A stretch of DNA of 64,000 bases from Hyphomonas sp. Lineage in GTDB: Bacteria; Pseudomonadota; Alphaproteobacteria; Caulobacterales; Hyphomonadaceae. The notes under the pieces were generated by a model that was not told where the DNA came from, ran no database searches, and saw only the letters and a program-made list of their open reading frames with translations. Within the stretch, counting starts at the first letter, position 1. Every line of letters starts with the position of its first letter. This document shows, in pieces, positions 7,779 to 16,736 of this stretch. The position numbers and the translations under genes are program-made. Location: positions 1-64,000 of the forward strand of contig VMTE01000044.1 of assembly GCA_013791775.1 (NCBI GenBank), given 5' to 3'.

Positions 7779-9337
7779 ACCGGCGGCGTCTCCTGATGAC
7801 GGCGGCGATGCTGCCGCTGGCGGGATGGGCGCGGGCCGGCACAGGCGATCCGGAGGTGATGACCTCGAACGGGCCGGTGCGCGGGCGGGTGGAAGATGGC
7901 ATCCAGGTGTTCCGCGGAGTGCGCTACGGCGCTGACACGGCGACAACACGGTTTGCCCGTCCGAAGCGGCCTGATCCGTGGACGGAGGTAGCGGCGGCGA
8001 CGGCCTACGGCGCCTCGGCGCCCCAGCGCGGCGGCGATGCGCCTCAGTCCGAGGACTGCCTTTTCCTGAATGTCTGGACGCCGGGGCTGAGCGATGGCGC
8101 CCGGCGGCCGGTGATGGCGTACATCCATGGCGGGGCCTATAATTCAGGCTCCGGATCTGACGAACTTTATGATGGCACGCGGCTGGCGGCGCGCCGCGAT
8201 GTGGTCGTTGTCACGGTCAATCACCGGCTCAATGCGTTCGGGTATCTCTACCTCGCGCCGCTGATGCCGGGCGTGTTTCCGGATTCGGGCAATGCCGGCC
8301 AGTGGGATCTCATCCTGGCGCTGGAATGGGTGCGCGACAATGCGGCCGCGTTCGGGGGCGATCCGGGGCGCGTGATGGTGTTCGGCCAGTCCGGCGGCGG
8401 GGCGAAGATTGCGACGATGATGGCCTCGCCGGCAGCGGCGGGCCTGTTCCACGCGGCGGCCACGATGAGCGGCCAGCAGGTGACCGCTTCCGGGCCGCTC
8501 AACGCCGAGCGGCGGGCGCGGGCGTTCCTGGCGGCGCTGAAGATCGACCCGGACAAGCCGGGCGCGATTGCATCCGTTCCGGCGGCGCGCATGATCGAGG
8601 CGCTTGGTGCGCGCGATCCGCTGGACGAGACGCAGGGCGTTTATTTCGGGCCGGTGCTGGACGAGCGGATGTTGACGCGCCACCCGTTCTGGCCGGATGC
8701 GCCGGGCCAGTCGGCGCACATTCCGATGATCCTCGGCAATACGCTGGACGAGACGCGCACGCTGATCGGCAAGCGCGAGCCGGGGCTGTTCGAAATCGGC
8801 TGGGACGCGCTGCCGGGCGCTCTGGCGCGGCACATGCGGTGCGATATTGATCCGGGTGCGGTGGTGGCTGCATATCGCGCAGCCTATCCGGAGCGCTCGC
8901 CGGTGGATATCTTCTTTGCGGCGGCGACGGCCGGGCGGTCCTGGCGGGGGCAGGTGGAGGAAGCGGACGCACGCGCGCGCCAAGGCGCACCGACCTGGGT
9001 GTACCGGTTCGACCTGCCGTGGACGGAAGATGGCGGCAAATGGGGCGCGCCGCATACAGTGGATATCGGCTATGTCTTCGGCAATCTCGACAAGCCCGGT
9101 GCGATGCCGGGCGAGGCGGCGGCCGCGCGGCGGGTGAGCGACGAGATCAGCGGCGCGTTTGCGGCGCTGGCGCGCACAGGATCTCCCGAATATGCGGGGC
9201 TTGCCGCCTGGCCCACCTACCGCGTGCCCGCCCGCGAAACGATGCTGTTCGGCGCCGAGACGCGCATGGCGCGCGACCCGCGCGGCGTGGAACGCGCGCT
9301 GTTTTCCAAGGTGCCCTTCATTCAGTGGGGCAGCTGA
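7775..9337 (+). CDS. Type-B carboxylesterase, exported
   Basis: About 520 aa. The GTG at 7775 overlaps the previous stop by 4 bp (GTGA) and has GAGGGCGGA upstream; a GTG at 7769 is a possible alternative. The N-terminus NRRRLLM followed by a hydrophobic run looks like a Tat signal. Family marks include the SEDCLFLNVW motif, the IHGGAYNSG oxyanion region and the GQSGGG nucleophile elbow. Type-B carboxylesterases hydrolyse esters; the operon with a pectate lyase suggests removal of methyl, acetyl or feruloyl groups from pectin, but the specific bond is inference. Confidence 0.85.
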   Translation: MNRRRLLMTAAMLPLAGWARAGTGDPEVMTSNGPVRGRVEDGIQVFRGVRYGADTATTRFARPKRPDPWTEVAAATAYGASAPQRGGDAPQSEDCLFLNVWTPGLSDGARRPVMAYIHGGAYNSGSGSDELYDGTRLAARRDVVVVTVNHRLNAFGYLYLAPLMPGVFPDSGNAGQWDLILALEWVRDNAAAFGGDPGRVMVFGQSGGGAKIATMMASPAAAGLFHAAATMSGQQVTASGPLNAERRARAFLAALKIDPDKPGAIASVPAARMIEALGARDPLDETQGVYFGPVLDERMLTRHPFWPDAPGQSAHIPMILGNTLDETRTLIGKREPGLFEIGWDALPGALARHMRCDIDPGAVVAAYRAAYPERSPVDIFFAAATAGRSWRGQVEEADARARQGAPTWVYRFDLPWTEDGGKWGAPHTVDIGYVFGNLDKPGAMPGEAAAARRVSDEISGAFAALARTGSPEYAGLAAWPTYRVPARETMLFGAETRMARDPRGVERALFSKVPFIQWGS

Positions 9338-9430
9338 CCATCAATCTTTGCGAGGAGCCGGGCCGATGAATTTCAGGGAGGTGTCCTGGACAGGCGGCGT
9401 CGCGGCCGTGCTCACCGAGCGCTGGCCGCA

Positions 9431-11065
9431 TTAAAGTGCCTTGTAAATCACTGTCCGGATCTTCGCTTCGCCGGTGCCGGACGCATAGAGGGCGGGGCGC
9501 AGGCTGAGGAAGTCGCCATCGGTGTTGTGGTGGTATCCGGAGACTTCCATCTGGACGCCGTATTTATCCCAGTTGGTTCCATCCGGGCTGGTGTGGATGG
9601 TCACGATATGGTGATCGTTCCGGATGCGGATGAAGAGGCGCTTGCCGTGATTCTGCGGCGCGCGGCCCCGGCGCGGGCGGCCGTAACGGTGCATGACGAG
9701 ACCGTTCGCATCGAAACCGAGACCGGCATAAAGGCGCTTTGAATAGAACAGCAGCACGCCGGCTTCGGTGCCTTCACCGAGTTCGATGTCGGCTTCGACT
9801 TCATAGGCGAGGTCGCCGTTGACGAAGCAGAGCGGCGAGCCATCCGAAGGGCCTGTGCCCTTGGCGGCGAGCGCGAGGCCGCCGGCGGTGAGCCGGAAAC
9901 GGGCGTCTTCATCCGGACCCGGATTGTAGAACGCCCAGAGCTTGCCGAGGCGGTTGGTGGAGAAGTCGTCGGAGAGGGGCTGGCCGTGTGACTGGCCGGC
10001 GGAGGCGGCGGGCTTGGGCAGCGGCGCGGACAGGTCGCCGCCCCTGGCGACGGGCCAGCCATCGGCGGACCATTCGACCGGATCGAGCAGCATCTGGCGA
10101 CCGAGGGTCCAGAAGCCGTTCTCGTAGCCGTGATAGGCCATCCACCAGTTTCCGTCCGGGGCTTCGACTAGCGTGGCATGGCCGCGCGACCACCACTTCT
10201 CGCTGGCCGACCAGGTGCGCACGAGCGGGTTGTGCGGACAGTCTTCCCACGGACCATGGATGGAGCGTGAGCGGGCGGCGATGACCATGTGGCCGGTGGG
10301 CGGACCGGCAGTGCCGCCGACAGCTGTGATCAGGTAGAACCAGTCGCCCCGGCGCGTGATCTTCGGGCCTTCGGGCGCGAAGCCTTCGACGGTCCAGTCA
10401 GCGGGGTAGCGCCAGGGATCATAGACGTGTTCGACGTCGCCGACGGTGGCGAGGCCGTCATCGGTGAGGCGCACCCGGTCGCCGCCGGAGAGGAAGAGAT
10501 AGCGCTTGCCGTCTTCACCGACGGCGTGGCCGGGGTCGATATGGGCGGGGAGTTTCAGGTCGATGGGTTCGCTCCAGGGGCCTTCGATCCGGTCGGCCCA
10601 GATGACGTAGTTGGAGCGGTATTCGGGGAAGCGGGCGGGAATGTAGAGATAGTAGCGGCTGCCATGCTTGCAGAGTTCCGGCGCCCAGACCGAGCCGATG
10701 GGTGTGGTCAGGGCGGCGGTGACCGGAGACCAGTTCACGAGGTCGGTGGATTTCCAGATCACGAGGCCCGGATAGGCGTCGAAGCTGGAGCAGGTCATGT
10801 AGTAGGTGTCGCCGTCGCGCAGGACGGTGGGGTCCGGGTGATCGCCGGCGAAGACGGGGTTGAGGAATTTGCCATTGCCGAGATCGGCGCGGCGCTGGCC
10901 CTCGAAGCCGCGCGCCCAATCGAGGTGCGACCAGCTTTCGCCGGACGGCGAGAGGAGGTCTTCGTCCGGCCAGGTGCCAGGCTGGGCGGCGACGGAGGAG
11001 GTTGCGCAGGCGGCGAGCGGAAGGCCGGCGAGTCCGGCCAGGGTCATTCGTCGGGTGAGCTTCAT
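9431..11065 (-). CDS. Glycoside hydrolase family 43 lipoprotein
   Basis: About 544 aa from the ATG at 11065, preceded by GGAGG; the frame runs to an ATG at 11149, but the nearer start gives a clean lipoprotein signal (RRMTLAG then LAAC). The N-terminal five-bladed propeller shows the GH43 base region DHPDPTVLRDGDTYYM, a WAPEL motif and the acid Glu region VEGFAPEGPKI. The C-terminal ~190 residues form a beta-sandwich module common in GH43 xylosidases/arabinosidases. It probably removes arabinose or xylose side chains from pectin. It lies downstream of the TonB receptor on the same strand, separated by a strong hairpin. Confidence 0.87.
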   Translation of the reverse strand: MKLTRRMTLAGLAGLPLAACATSSVAAQPGTWPDEDLLSPSGESWSHLDWARGFEGQRRADLGNGKFLNPVFAGDHPDPTVLRDGDTYYMTCSSFDAYPGLVIWKSTDLVNWSPVTAALTTPIGSVWAPELCKHGSRYYLYIPARFPEYRSNYVIWADRIEGPWSEPIDLKLPAHIDPGHAVGEDGKRYLFLSGGDRVRLTDDGLATVGDVEHVYDPWRYPADWTVEGFAPEGPKITRRGDWFYLITAVGGTAGPPTGHMVIAARSRSIHGPWEDCPHNPLVRTWSASEKWWSRGHATLVEAPDGNWWMAYHGYENGFWTLGRQMLLDPVEWSADGWPVARGGDLSAPLPKPAASAGQSHGQPLSDDFSTNRLGKLWAFYNPGPDEDARFRLTAGGLALAAKGTGPSDGSPLCFVNGDLAYEVEADIELGEGTEAGVLLFYSKRLYAGLGFDANGLVMHRYGRPRRGRAPQNHGKRLFIRIRNDHHIVTIHTSPDGTNWDKYGVQMEVSGYHHNTDGDFLSLRPALYASGTGEAKIRTVIYKAL

Positions 11066-11151
11066 CTGTTGCGCCGCCTCCATGCGGGCTGCCGGTAGAA
11101 ACAAGACCGCCGGTTCGTTGGGGGCGAACCGGCGGCAGGGGTCAGGCATGA

Positions 11152-11190
11152 CGTGCGGCGGAAGGAGGGGAGGGAACGCTCCGCCGCACG
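11152..11190 (-). terminator. Intercistronic hairpin between TonB receptor and GH43
   Basis: An 11-bp perfect stem (CGTGCGGCGGA at 11152-11162 with its complement at 11180-11190). No T-run follows on the minus strand, so it more likely stabilises the receptor mRNA or attenuates read-through than terminates fully. Confidence 0.5.
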
Positions 11191-11203
11191 ATCGGTTCAG
11201 GCC

Positions 11204-14056
11204 TTAGTAGCGATACCGGACACCGACCACGACTTCGCGGCCAGTGTGCTCATAGTTCAGGTTGTTGTGACGCTCGCTGTTGATCCAGCGTTCGTCATAG
11301 ACATCGGTGAGGTTGATCGCCTCGAAGGTCAGCTCGAGCTGCTCGGTCAGTTCATAGGAGGCCGAGAAGTCGAGGTTCATCGTGGCGGCCTTGCCCTCGA
11401 CATCGTTCCCGCTGCTGGCCGGAACGGTGGTGAGGTACTCATCGCGCCAGCTGCTCGAGATACGGGCCTCGAAGGGACCGCGCTCGTAGTAGAGCGTGGC
11501 CGACATCGAGGACGGGGACTGGCCGATGAGCGGTTGGGTCACGGTCACACCGGTGTTCGGGCTGATGATGTAGTCGAACTCCGATTCGATCTCCGTGTAG
11601 TTCAGGAGGCCGCCGAAGCCTTGCAGCGGCTCCGGCACAAAGTCGAAGTTGAACGGCGTCTGGAGGGTCACTTCAAAGCCGTTGACCACGCCACCTGGCG
11701 TATTGAGGAAGGTCGTCACCGCGAAGAGGTCGTCTGGCGTCACGCCCGGAGGCAAGAGCGAAACCGGGAACCCGGTATCGGAGTAGGGGACGGTCTGGCG
11801 AAGGCGCTGAACGAAGCTCTCGATGTTCTTTCGGAACAGGGCGACCGAGAACAGGGCCTCATCGTAGGGATACCATTCCAGCGACAGATCCACGTTGTTG
11901 GAGCGGATCGGCTCAAGGAACGGGTTGCCGGCGGTGAGCGACAGGCCCGGAGGGCTGGCGTCCACGGAGCCGCCCGGCGTCAGCGACGCAAGGCTCGGAC
12001 GGGCAATCGTCCTGGCGGCCGCGACGCGAAGCACGACATTGTCGAGCGGCTCGATCACGATGTTCATCGCCGGCAGCGTGTCTTCATACTTGAAGTTGGC
12101 CGTGGTCGGCGAACCGCTCAGGATGCCAGTCGCTTCGAGTTCGGTTTCCACATAGCGGACACCGACGTTGCCGCGCACGGGGATATAGCCGAGATCAGCC
12201 CGCCAATCGAGTTGGACGTATGCCCCTTTCGAGGTTTCAGTGGCGCTGCGGGTTTCGCCGGCGAACTGGCTCAGCCTCCAGTCGCCGTATTCGTTGACGC
12301 AGTTGCAATCGAAATCGACAATCGCGTTCAGGGCGTTGAGGTCCGGAACCACCCAGGCCGTCGGTGTGCCGGTCGGCAGATCCATGCCGTTTCCGAAACC
12401 CGAGATCGTCGTCGTATAGTCGGCCAGGGTATAGCCGTTGGCGGCGAGCGCGGTCAGCGTGGCGGCGGTGACGCCTTCGCTGGTTTTGCGATGTTCCTTG
12501 ACTTCGAAACCGAACTCTTTCTGGGAAATGCCGCCGCTCACCGTGAAGGTGTCGTTGATGTCCCAGGCGAGGTCGATGCGGCCTGTCTCGTAGGAGTTCA
12601 GCGTCTTGTTGGGACGCAGGCGGATGATCGACGCATCGCCGAGTGCCGTGCTTGAGGTGAAGGTGAAGTTGTTCGGATCGGTAACGTCAAAGCCGTAGTT
12701 GAAGGCCGGCAGGTTTGGGTTCGAATAGTCGTACGAGTAACCGTCAACATCGTGACGTTCGAGCGAGATCGTCGTCTGTTGCGGGTTCTTGCCGATGGCG
12801 CGGGACACGCCGAACAGGCCGGACAGGTGAAGGGAGTCCGTCAGTTCCGACTCGAAGGTCAGGGAGTTCTGGAAGAACTCGGTCGACAGCACGTCAATGC
12901 GCTGCTCGGTGCGGATATCGACATCGTTGAACGTCGCCGAGACGAGCGTGTCGTTGTCGTCGATGACGCCGCTGACGAGGTCCATCGTGCGAAGGCCTTG
13001 GGCGGCAGTCTCGCGGGCGAGCGAGATGACTTCCAGGAACTCTTCCTGACGCGTCTGGTCGAGCTTCGCAAACAGGGAGTCGAACGTGATCTCCGTGCCT
13101 TCGAACGGCTCGAACTGCAGGGCTCCGGTAAGGCCGAGACGTTCGCGGTCATAACCGATGCGGCCATAGCGCGGGATACGCGGAGCCGCCGCGTTGGCAG
13201 CGGCGATCCGGGCAGCTGCGCCGGTCAGCACGTTGCCGCTGGCATCGGTGACGGTGCCGACCGACTGGTAGCAGCGCGTGATGTTGACGTAGTTCGGGCC
13301 GTTGCAGCCGTCATCTGCCGGGATACGGAAACGGCCCGAGCTGGAGCCTTCCTCGTAGGTGTTGCGGGTCGAATAGGCCACCGAGAGCAGACCGCCGAGA
13401 CGGCCATCCAGCCAACGATCGGAGATCAGGCCGGTGAAGCGCGGGTCGGTGTTTTCCGACAGGTCGTTGTAGGAGGCATTGAGGCCGGTCGCGAAGGTGA
13501 AGTCGTCATAGTCGAACGGCTTGGCCGAGCGCAGCTGAACAGTGGCGCCGAGCGAGCCTTCCTCGACTTCGGCTTCCTGCGATTTGGCAACCTTCACGCT
13601 GGTGAAGAGGTCGGCAGCGAAGACGTTGAAGTCGAACTGACGGTTGCGGTTGGCGCGGCCGTCGCGTCCGCCCGTGGTGGCCAGGGCCTCCATGCCGTTG
13701 ATCTGGACACGGACGAAATCCGAACTGAGACCACGCACGTTGATCGAACGGCCTTCGCCGCCGTCACGGTCGATCTGCACGCCCGGAACCCGCTGCAGCG
13801 CTTCTGCAAGGTTAAGATCGGGGAAGTCGCCGATGTCTTCAGCGCTGATGGCATCGACAATGCCGGTTTCGTTGCGCTTGACCCCGATTGACTGCTGCAA
13901 GCTCTGACGGAAGCCGGTGACGACAACCGTTTCCTGGCGGCTTTCGCTTTCGTCTGGGGTTTCCTGCTCTTGTGCATGGGCACCGCCTGCAATGAGGCCA
14001 ACGGCCGCTGCGCCCATGAGCAGCCGGAAATTGAAACTGGTATCCTTGAAACGCAT
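11204..14056 (-). CDS. TonB-dependent receptor, Caulobacter/Xanthomonas oligosaccharide type
   Basis: A 950-aa outer-membrane transporter. A signal peptide ends near GGAHA. A TonB-box-like ETVVVTGF is followed by a plug domain with EALQRVPGVQIDRDGGEG and INVRGL, typical of the Xanthomonas/Caulobacter receptor family for plant oligosaccharides. The rest is a 22-strand barrel ending in the aromatic VGVRYRY. A good GGGAGGAG ribosome site precedes the start. Two ACCGGT operators lie 66-105 bp upstream. Given the neighbours, the probable cargo is oligogalacturonides or related pectic fragments. Confidence 0.92.
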   Translation of the reverse strand: MRFKDTSFNFRLLMGAAAVGLIAGGAHAQEQETPDESESRQETVVVTGFRQSLQQSIGVKRNETGIVDAISAEDIGDFPDLNLAEALQRVPGVQIDRDGGEGRSINVRGLSSDFVRVQINGMEALATTGGRDGRANRNRQFDFNVFAADLFTSVKVAKSQEAEVEEGSLGATVQLRSAKPFDYDDFTFATGLNASYNDLSENTDPRFTGLISDRWLDGRLGGLLSVAYSTRNTYEEGSSSGRFRIPADDGCNGPNYVNITRCYQSVGTVTDASGNVLTGAAARIAAANAAAPRIPRYGRIGYDRERLGLTGALQFEPFEGTEITFDSLFAKLDQTRQEEFLEVISLARETAAQGLRTMDLVSGVIDDNDTLVSATFNDVDIRTEQRIDVLSTEFFQNSLTFESELTDSLHLSGLFGVSRAIGKNPQQTTISLERHDVDGYSYDYSNPNLPAFNYGFDVTDPNNFTFTSSTALGDASIIRLRPNKTLNSYETGRIDLAWDINDTFTVSGGISQKEFGFEVKEHRKTSEGVTAATLTALAANGYTLADYTTTISGFGNGMDLPTGTPTAWVVPDLNALNAIVDFDCNCVNEYGDWRLSQFAGETRSATETSKGAYVQLDWRADLGYIPVRGNVGVRYVETELEATGILSGSPTTANFKYEDTLPAMNIVIEPLDNVVLRVAAARTIARPSLASLTPGGSVDASPPGLSLTAGNPFLEPIRSNNVDLSLEWYPYDEALFSVALFRKNIESFVQRLRQTVPYSDTGFPVSLLPPGVTPDDLFAVTTFLNTPGGVVNGFEVTLQTPFNFDFVPEPLQGFGGLLNYTEIESEFDYIISPNTGVTVTQPLIGQSPSSMSATLYYERGPFEARISSSWRDEYLTTVPASSGNDVEGKAATMNLDFSASYELTEQLELTFEAINLTDVYDERWINSERHNNLNYEHTGREVVVGVRYRY

Positions 14057-14121
14057 CTGTGCTCTCCTCCCAGGATTGAGCGTTGTAGGTCGGCGGCCGC
14101 CTCAAAGGGAAACCACTCATT

Positions 14122-14161
14122 ATGTCACCGGTAGCATAATCAGGAATGCCACCGGTAGCAA
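14122..14161. promoter_or_regulatory. Two LacI-type operators in tandem (TonB receptor promoter)
   Basis: ATGTCACCGGTAGCAT (14122-14137) and ATGCCACCGGTAGCAA (14146-14161) have centres 24 bp apart. Both match the ACCGGT-centred palindrome seen at the other pectin genes. The doubled site suggests tighter or cooperative control of the receptor. Confidence 0.75.
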
Positions 14162-14228
14162 TTCTTAATATGTCAAACTTGTCATGCTGCGGCGCATTCC
14201 TGTTGAGTGTTGCATAAAGGTCGCCCTG

Positions 14229-15077
14229 TCAGGCTGGATTGGCTTGGGACTGGGTGTTCGGCGCCCGTTCGGCCCGGCAGGTAATGGCGGGCAGGCCGTC
14301 CATTTTGATCGTCGTGGACTGGCCCGGTTGGATCATGTGAACGCCGGTGACGGCGCCGGTCGAGATGTGCATCCCGCGGCGAAGGGGCAGCTCCCGGCGG
14401 GCGCAGATTTCAAGCACGGCGCGAAGCGATTCGAATGGACCGCCCGGCACGGAACGAGCATCGGCGGCGCCGACCTCGACACCGTCGATGGATGTTCTGA
14501 GCTTCCAGTCGCCGGGAGAGGCTTGGCGCCAACCGGCGACTTCGCGTCCAAGGATCAATCCGTTGTTGTTGCCGAAATCCGCGATCGTGACGAGCGGACC
14601 GTGATCGTTGATTTCCGGAAATGGGCTGGAGGCGATTTCAACGCCGAGTCTTGTATTACCAGCAAATTCAATGGCTTCGGCGAGCGTCCAGTTGTGCTTG
14701 CCGGCCGGGGCATCGGCGCCGATCTCGATCACGATCTCGCCTTCGACCGCGCCGAATCCGCCGGAGAAGATCAGGATGGGGGTGGGCGCGGACGTCGCGT
14801 TGGTCACCTGGCGGTCAAAGATCGGGCCGGCGAGCCGGTCGGTGCCGAGCTGTGCATCCCAGGGGGCGTTGATGCGTCCGACTTTCCAGCCGGCGACGCG
14901 GTCCGGCCACAATCTGATGGCCTGGGACTGAATGCTGTAGGCTTCTTCCAGTGTCGCCGGCATGATTCCCGGAAAGGCCGGTAGTGCACGGCCGGTCAGG
15001 CGCGCCTCAACGAAGGCGGCGGCCCGCGGATCGACCGCAGGATCGCCAGTCCGTGTCGAGAGGTGTGAGTCTGCCAT
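14229..15077 (-). CDS. Fumarylacetoacetate hydrolase / 2-keto-4-pentenoate hydratase family protein
   Basis: A 282-aa protein from the ATG at 15077. The family's metal-binding acidic pattern is visible in GAVEGEIVIEIG, and the C-terminal MHISTGAVTGVHMIQPGQ loop is characteristic of 2-oxo-hydratases. Such enzymes act on 2-oxo acids with a C-C or hydration step. Between a TonB receptor and a pectate lyase under LacI operators, it may process a 2-keto sugar acid, but the substrate is not shown. It is divergent from the PL1 gene across a shared operator region. Confidence 0.75.
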   Translation of the reverse strand: MADSHLSTRTGDPAVDPRAAAFVEARLTGRALPAFPGIMPATLEEAYSIQSQAIRLWPDRVAGWKVGRINAPWDAQLGTDRLAGPIFDRQVTNATSAPTPILIFSGGFGAVEGEIVIEIGADAPAGKHNWTLAEAIEFAGNTRLGVEIASSPFPEINDHGPLVTIADFGNNNGLILGREVAGWRQASPGDWKLRTSIDGVEVGAADARSVPGGPFESLRAVLEICARRELPLRRGMHISTGAVTGVHMIQPGQSTTIKMDGLPAITCRAERAPNTQSQANPA

Positions 15078-15160
15078 GCCGTTTCTTCCCTGGTCGCCGC
15101 AGGCCTTATGACCGCCTGCTTGCTGTTCTGTTTTTCGCCGCGCCTGTCGCTGGACAGGCA

Positions 15161-15176
15161 AGGAAACCGGTGTCAT
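15161..15176. promoter_or_regulatory. LacI-type operator between FAH-family and PL1 genes
   Basis: AGGAAACCGGTGTCAT; its reverse complement reads ATGACACCGGTTTCCT, close to the kduI and dctP sites. It sits in the divergent region, 84 bp from each start codon, and could act on both genes. Confidence 0.65.
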
Positions 15177-15260
15177 AATCTAATGAAACGGGTAGGTGTC
15201 AATCAGTTTTTCGACTTCTGCCCCAAGAAATATGATCAGAAGCCTACAAGGGAGGACTTG

Positions 15261-16655
15261 ATGTCCGTTCAACTCAATCGCGCGGCTGCGGCCTTTGTCT
15301 TTGCGGTTTTCGTGCCGCTCGCCGGCTGTGCAACGCTGTTCAACGCCGGTGCCGAGAATGTGGCCGGGGCGGTGGACGCGGCCGAGCCGCCGCCTGCCGG
15401 GCCGGTCTGGTTCTTTCCGGCGATGGACTGGGAATCGATCACGGTCGGCGGGCGCGGCGGCGAGATCGTCAAGGTCACGACGCTCGACAATCACGGACCC
15501 GGCAGCTTGCGTGAAGCGCTGGCCAAAGAAGGTGCACGGATCGTTGTGTTCGAAGTCGGCGGCGTGATCGATCTCGAGAAAGAGACGCTCGTGATTGCCA
15601 ATCCGAACCTCACGATTGCCGGGCAGACGGCGCCGTCACCGGGCATCACGCTGATCCGCGGGGGCGTTGATATCAAGGCCAGCGACGTGATCATCCAGCA
15701 CTTGCGCGTCCGGCCGGGCGACAATGGCGAGGCGCGCGGTTCCGGCTTTGCGGAAGATTCGGTTTCGGCCGCGAGCGCCCACAACCTGATCCTCGATCAC
15801 TGCTCGCTGACCTGGGCGGTGGACGAGAATATGTCCGCATCGGGCCCGCGCTTCACCGGCGAAACGCCGGAGGACTGGCATGAGGGCACGTCGCGCAACA
15901 TTCTCTACAGCCACAACCTCGTGGCCGAAGGCCTGGCGGATGCGACCCATCCCAAGTTCGAGCACTCGAAGGGATCGCTGATCCACGATAACGTCACCGG
16001 CATCCTGATCTATGCCAATCTGTATGCGCACAACTACGAGCGCAATCCGCTGTTCAAGGGCGGCGTGCATGGCCAGATCGTCAACAATTTTATCTACGAT
16101 CCCGGCCAGCGCGCGGTGCACTACAACCTGCAGGGGTTGGAGTGGGGCGCGGCGCCGTTCCAGACCGGCCGCATGGACCTGATCGGCAACGTGATGCGCG
16201 GCGGCCAGTCGACCCATGAGGGCCTGCCGCTGTTGATGATCGGCGGTGACGGCGATCTCGAGCTCTATTCACGCGGCAACATCGCCGTAGACTGGAAGGG
16301 CGACGCGTTGCCGGAGCGTGGCCGGTACTCAACCGGGCGCGCCAAGATCAAGGACGCCGCCGCGCCGATGCCGCTGCCCGAAGGTTTGCCGGTGATGGCG
16401 GCTGAAGACGTCGAGCGGTTCGTGCTGGCCAATGCCGGCGCCCGGCCCTGGGACCGGGATGGCCACGATGTGCGCGTGCTGGCCAATGTCGTCGAAGGCC
16501 GCGGCGGGATCATCGACAGCCAGTCTGAAGTCGGCGGCTATCCGAAGATGACGCCGGCCTACCGGGCATTTGACCCGTCGCTCTGGGATCTCGAAACGAT
16601 GCTGCCGAAGGCACCGGAAGCCCTGGACAGCAGCCAGAAGGGCCGGGGCACCTGA
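15261..16655 (+). CDS. Pectate lyase, PL1-like lipoprotein
   Basis: A 464-aa protein from the ATG at 15261 (GGGAGGACTTG upstream); a longer frame to 15108 is less likely because the signal would be internal. A lipobox LAGC follows a hydrophobic stretch, giving an anchored lipoprotein. The body is a right-handed beta-helix with pectate-lyase motifs: VIIQHLRVRPGD, LILDHCSLTWAVDEN and the C-terminal DSQSEVGGYP. It probably cleaves polygalacturonate or its oligomers at the cell surface or in the periplasm. A very stable hairpin follows the gene. Confidence 0.88.
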   Translation: MSVQLNRAAAAFVFAVFVPLAGCATLFNAGAENVAGAVDAAEPPPAGPVWFFPAMDWESITVGGRGGEIVKVTTLDNHGPGSLREALAKEGARIVVFEVGGVIDLEKETLVIANPNLTIAGQTAPSPGITLIRGGVDIKASDVIIQHLRVRPGDNGEARGSGFAEDSVSAASAHNLILDHCSLTWAVDENMSASGPRFTGETPEDWHEGTSRNILYSHNLVAEGLADATHPKFEHSKGSLIHDNVTGILIYANLYAHNYERNPLFKGGVHGQIVNNFIYDPGQRAVHYNLQGLEWGAAPFQTGRMDLIGNVMRGGQSTHEGLPLLMIGGDGDLELYSRGNIAVDWKGDALPERGRYSTGRAKIKDAAAPMPLPEGLPVMAAEDVERFVLANAGARPWDRDGHDVRVLANVVEGRGGIIDSQSEVGGYPKMTPAYRAFDPSLWDLETMLPKAPEALDSSQKGRGT

Positions 16656-16664
16656 AATCGGCGG

Positions 16665-16713
16665 AACTTGCCAAAAGCCGGTCTCCGCGCGAGACAGGCT
16701 TCTGGCAAGTTTT
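16665..16713 (+). terminator. Very long hairpin between PL1 gene and lacI
   Basis: Two 21-nt arms (16665-16685 and 16691-16711) match at 19 positions around a 5-nt CGCGC loop, followed by TTT. It starts 10 bp after the PL1 stop and ends 25 bp before the lacI start, so it is a probable terminator for PL1 or an attenuator for lacI. Confidence 0.75.
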
Positions 16714-16736
16714 CCCGTTGAACCAAGGGCCTGTTT

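Noticed and set aside
6327-7949. A 540-codon open frame on the minus strand opposite the PL10 gene
   Set aside because: Composition is Arg/His/Pro/Ala-rich shadow of high-GC coding; the plus-strand genes have clear family motifs.
11153-13891. Long plus-strand frames (500 and 379 codons) opposite the TonB receptor
   Set aside because: They are antisense shadows; the minus strand carries a complete receptor with signal peptide and barrel.
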